64,000 bases of DNA. Origin: Pseudomonadota bacterium. GTDB lineage: Bacteria; Pseudomonadota; Alphaproteobacteria; Rhizobiales; Beijerinckiaceae. A program made the position numbers and the translations under genes. The notes under the pieces were generated by a model. The model was not told the origin of the DNA and made no database searches. It was given only the letters and a program-made list of their open reading frames with translations. Below are positions 63,856 through 64,000 of this stretch, piece after piece. Position 1 is the stretch's first letter. Each line of letters starts with the position of its first letter. Where the stretch lies: positions 237,147 through 301,146 of the forward strand of contig JAIUNR010000005.1 of NCBI GenBank assembly GCA_020161575.1. Reading direction: 5' to 3'.

Positions 63856-64000
<145 letters not shown>

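Overview
The window is ordinary chromosomal DNA from a GC-rich alphaproteobacterium, most likely of the order Hyphomicrobiales. The evidence is the divK-pleD pair, EipB, DUF1489, DUF3572, a Phasin_2 phasin, an ATP12-type chaperone, the clpS-clpA pair and a ribosomal cluster that runs secY-adk-rpsM with no rpmJ. I cannot name a species. No insertion sequence, prophage, integrase, CRISPR array or origin is visible. One tRNA gene is present, tRNA-Leu(GAG).

Positions 1-15100 hold cell-cycle signalling (divK, pleD), envelope and housekeeping genes (eipB, RidA, a glycerophosphodiester phosphodiesterase, a FemAB-like acyltransferase, a HIT protein), the AzlCD exporter, clpS-clpA, a phasin and a SPOR-tailed D,D-carboxypeptidase. 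Positions 15100-27550 lie mostly on the minus strand. They carry three leucine-catabolism genes (both methylcrotonyl-CoA carboxylase subunits and isovaleryl-CoA dehydrogenase), separated by unrelated genes: AhpD-like, RidA, an SDR, a BLUF photoreceptor, a helix-hairpin-helix protein, a GST, a rhodanese and a lone TadG-like protein. A very AT-rich 0.7 kb patch (20960-21650) directly behind mccB looks foreign, and an REP-type palindrome flanks it.

Positions 27700-49040 are accessory and housekeeping genes: a flippase coupled to an acyltransferase, a GH25 lysozyme lipoprotein, mgtE, a polysaccharide deacetylase, tRNA-Leu, a solitary FliN-like gene, lipB, a dipeptidase, a universal stress protein, a nitric-oxide module (truncated haemoglobin and an NsrR-type regulator, divergent), an ATP12/HAD/PsiF-repeat/RluC run, a ClpP paralogue, crcB, small secreted proteins, rarA and a Do-type protease. 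A second, degenerate BLUF protein closes this part. Positions 49085-64000 are the S10-spc-alpha ribosomal supercluster on the minus strand, from rplQ (last gene) back to the 3' end of tuf, which is cut by the window edge.

No convincing new multi-gene system was found. The best leads are small: an AT-rich membrane-protein frame broken by one stop codon; a canonical and a degenerate BLUF protein that align without gaps; a 14-base palindrome present twice exactly and once nearly exactly upstream of unrelated genes; a Tyr/Arg-repeat exported protein; and several hairpins inside operons that could control ribosomal-protein or PsiF-repeat gene expression.
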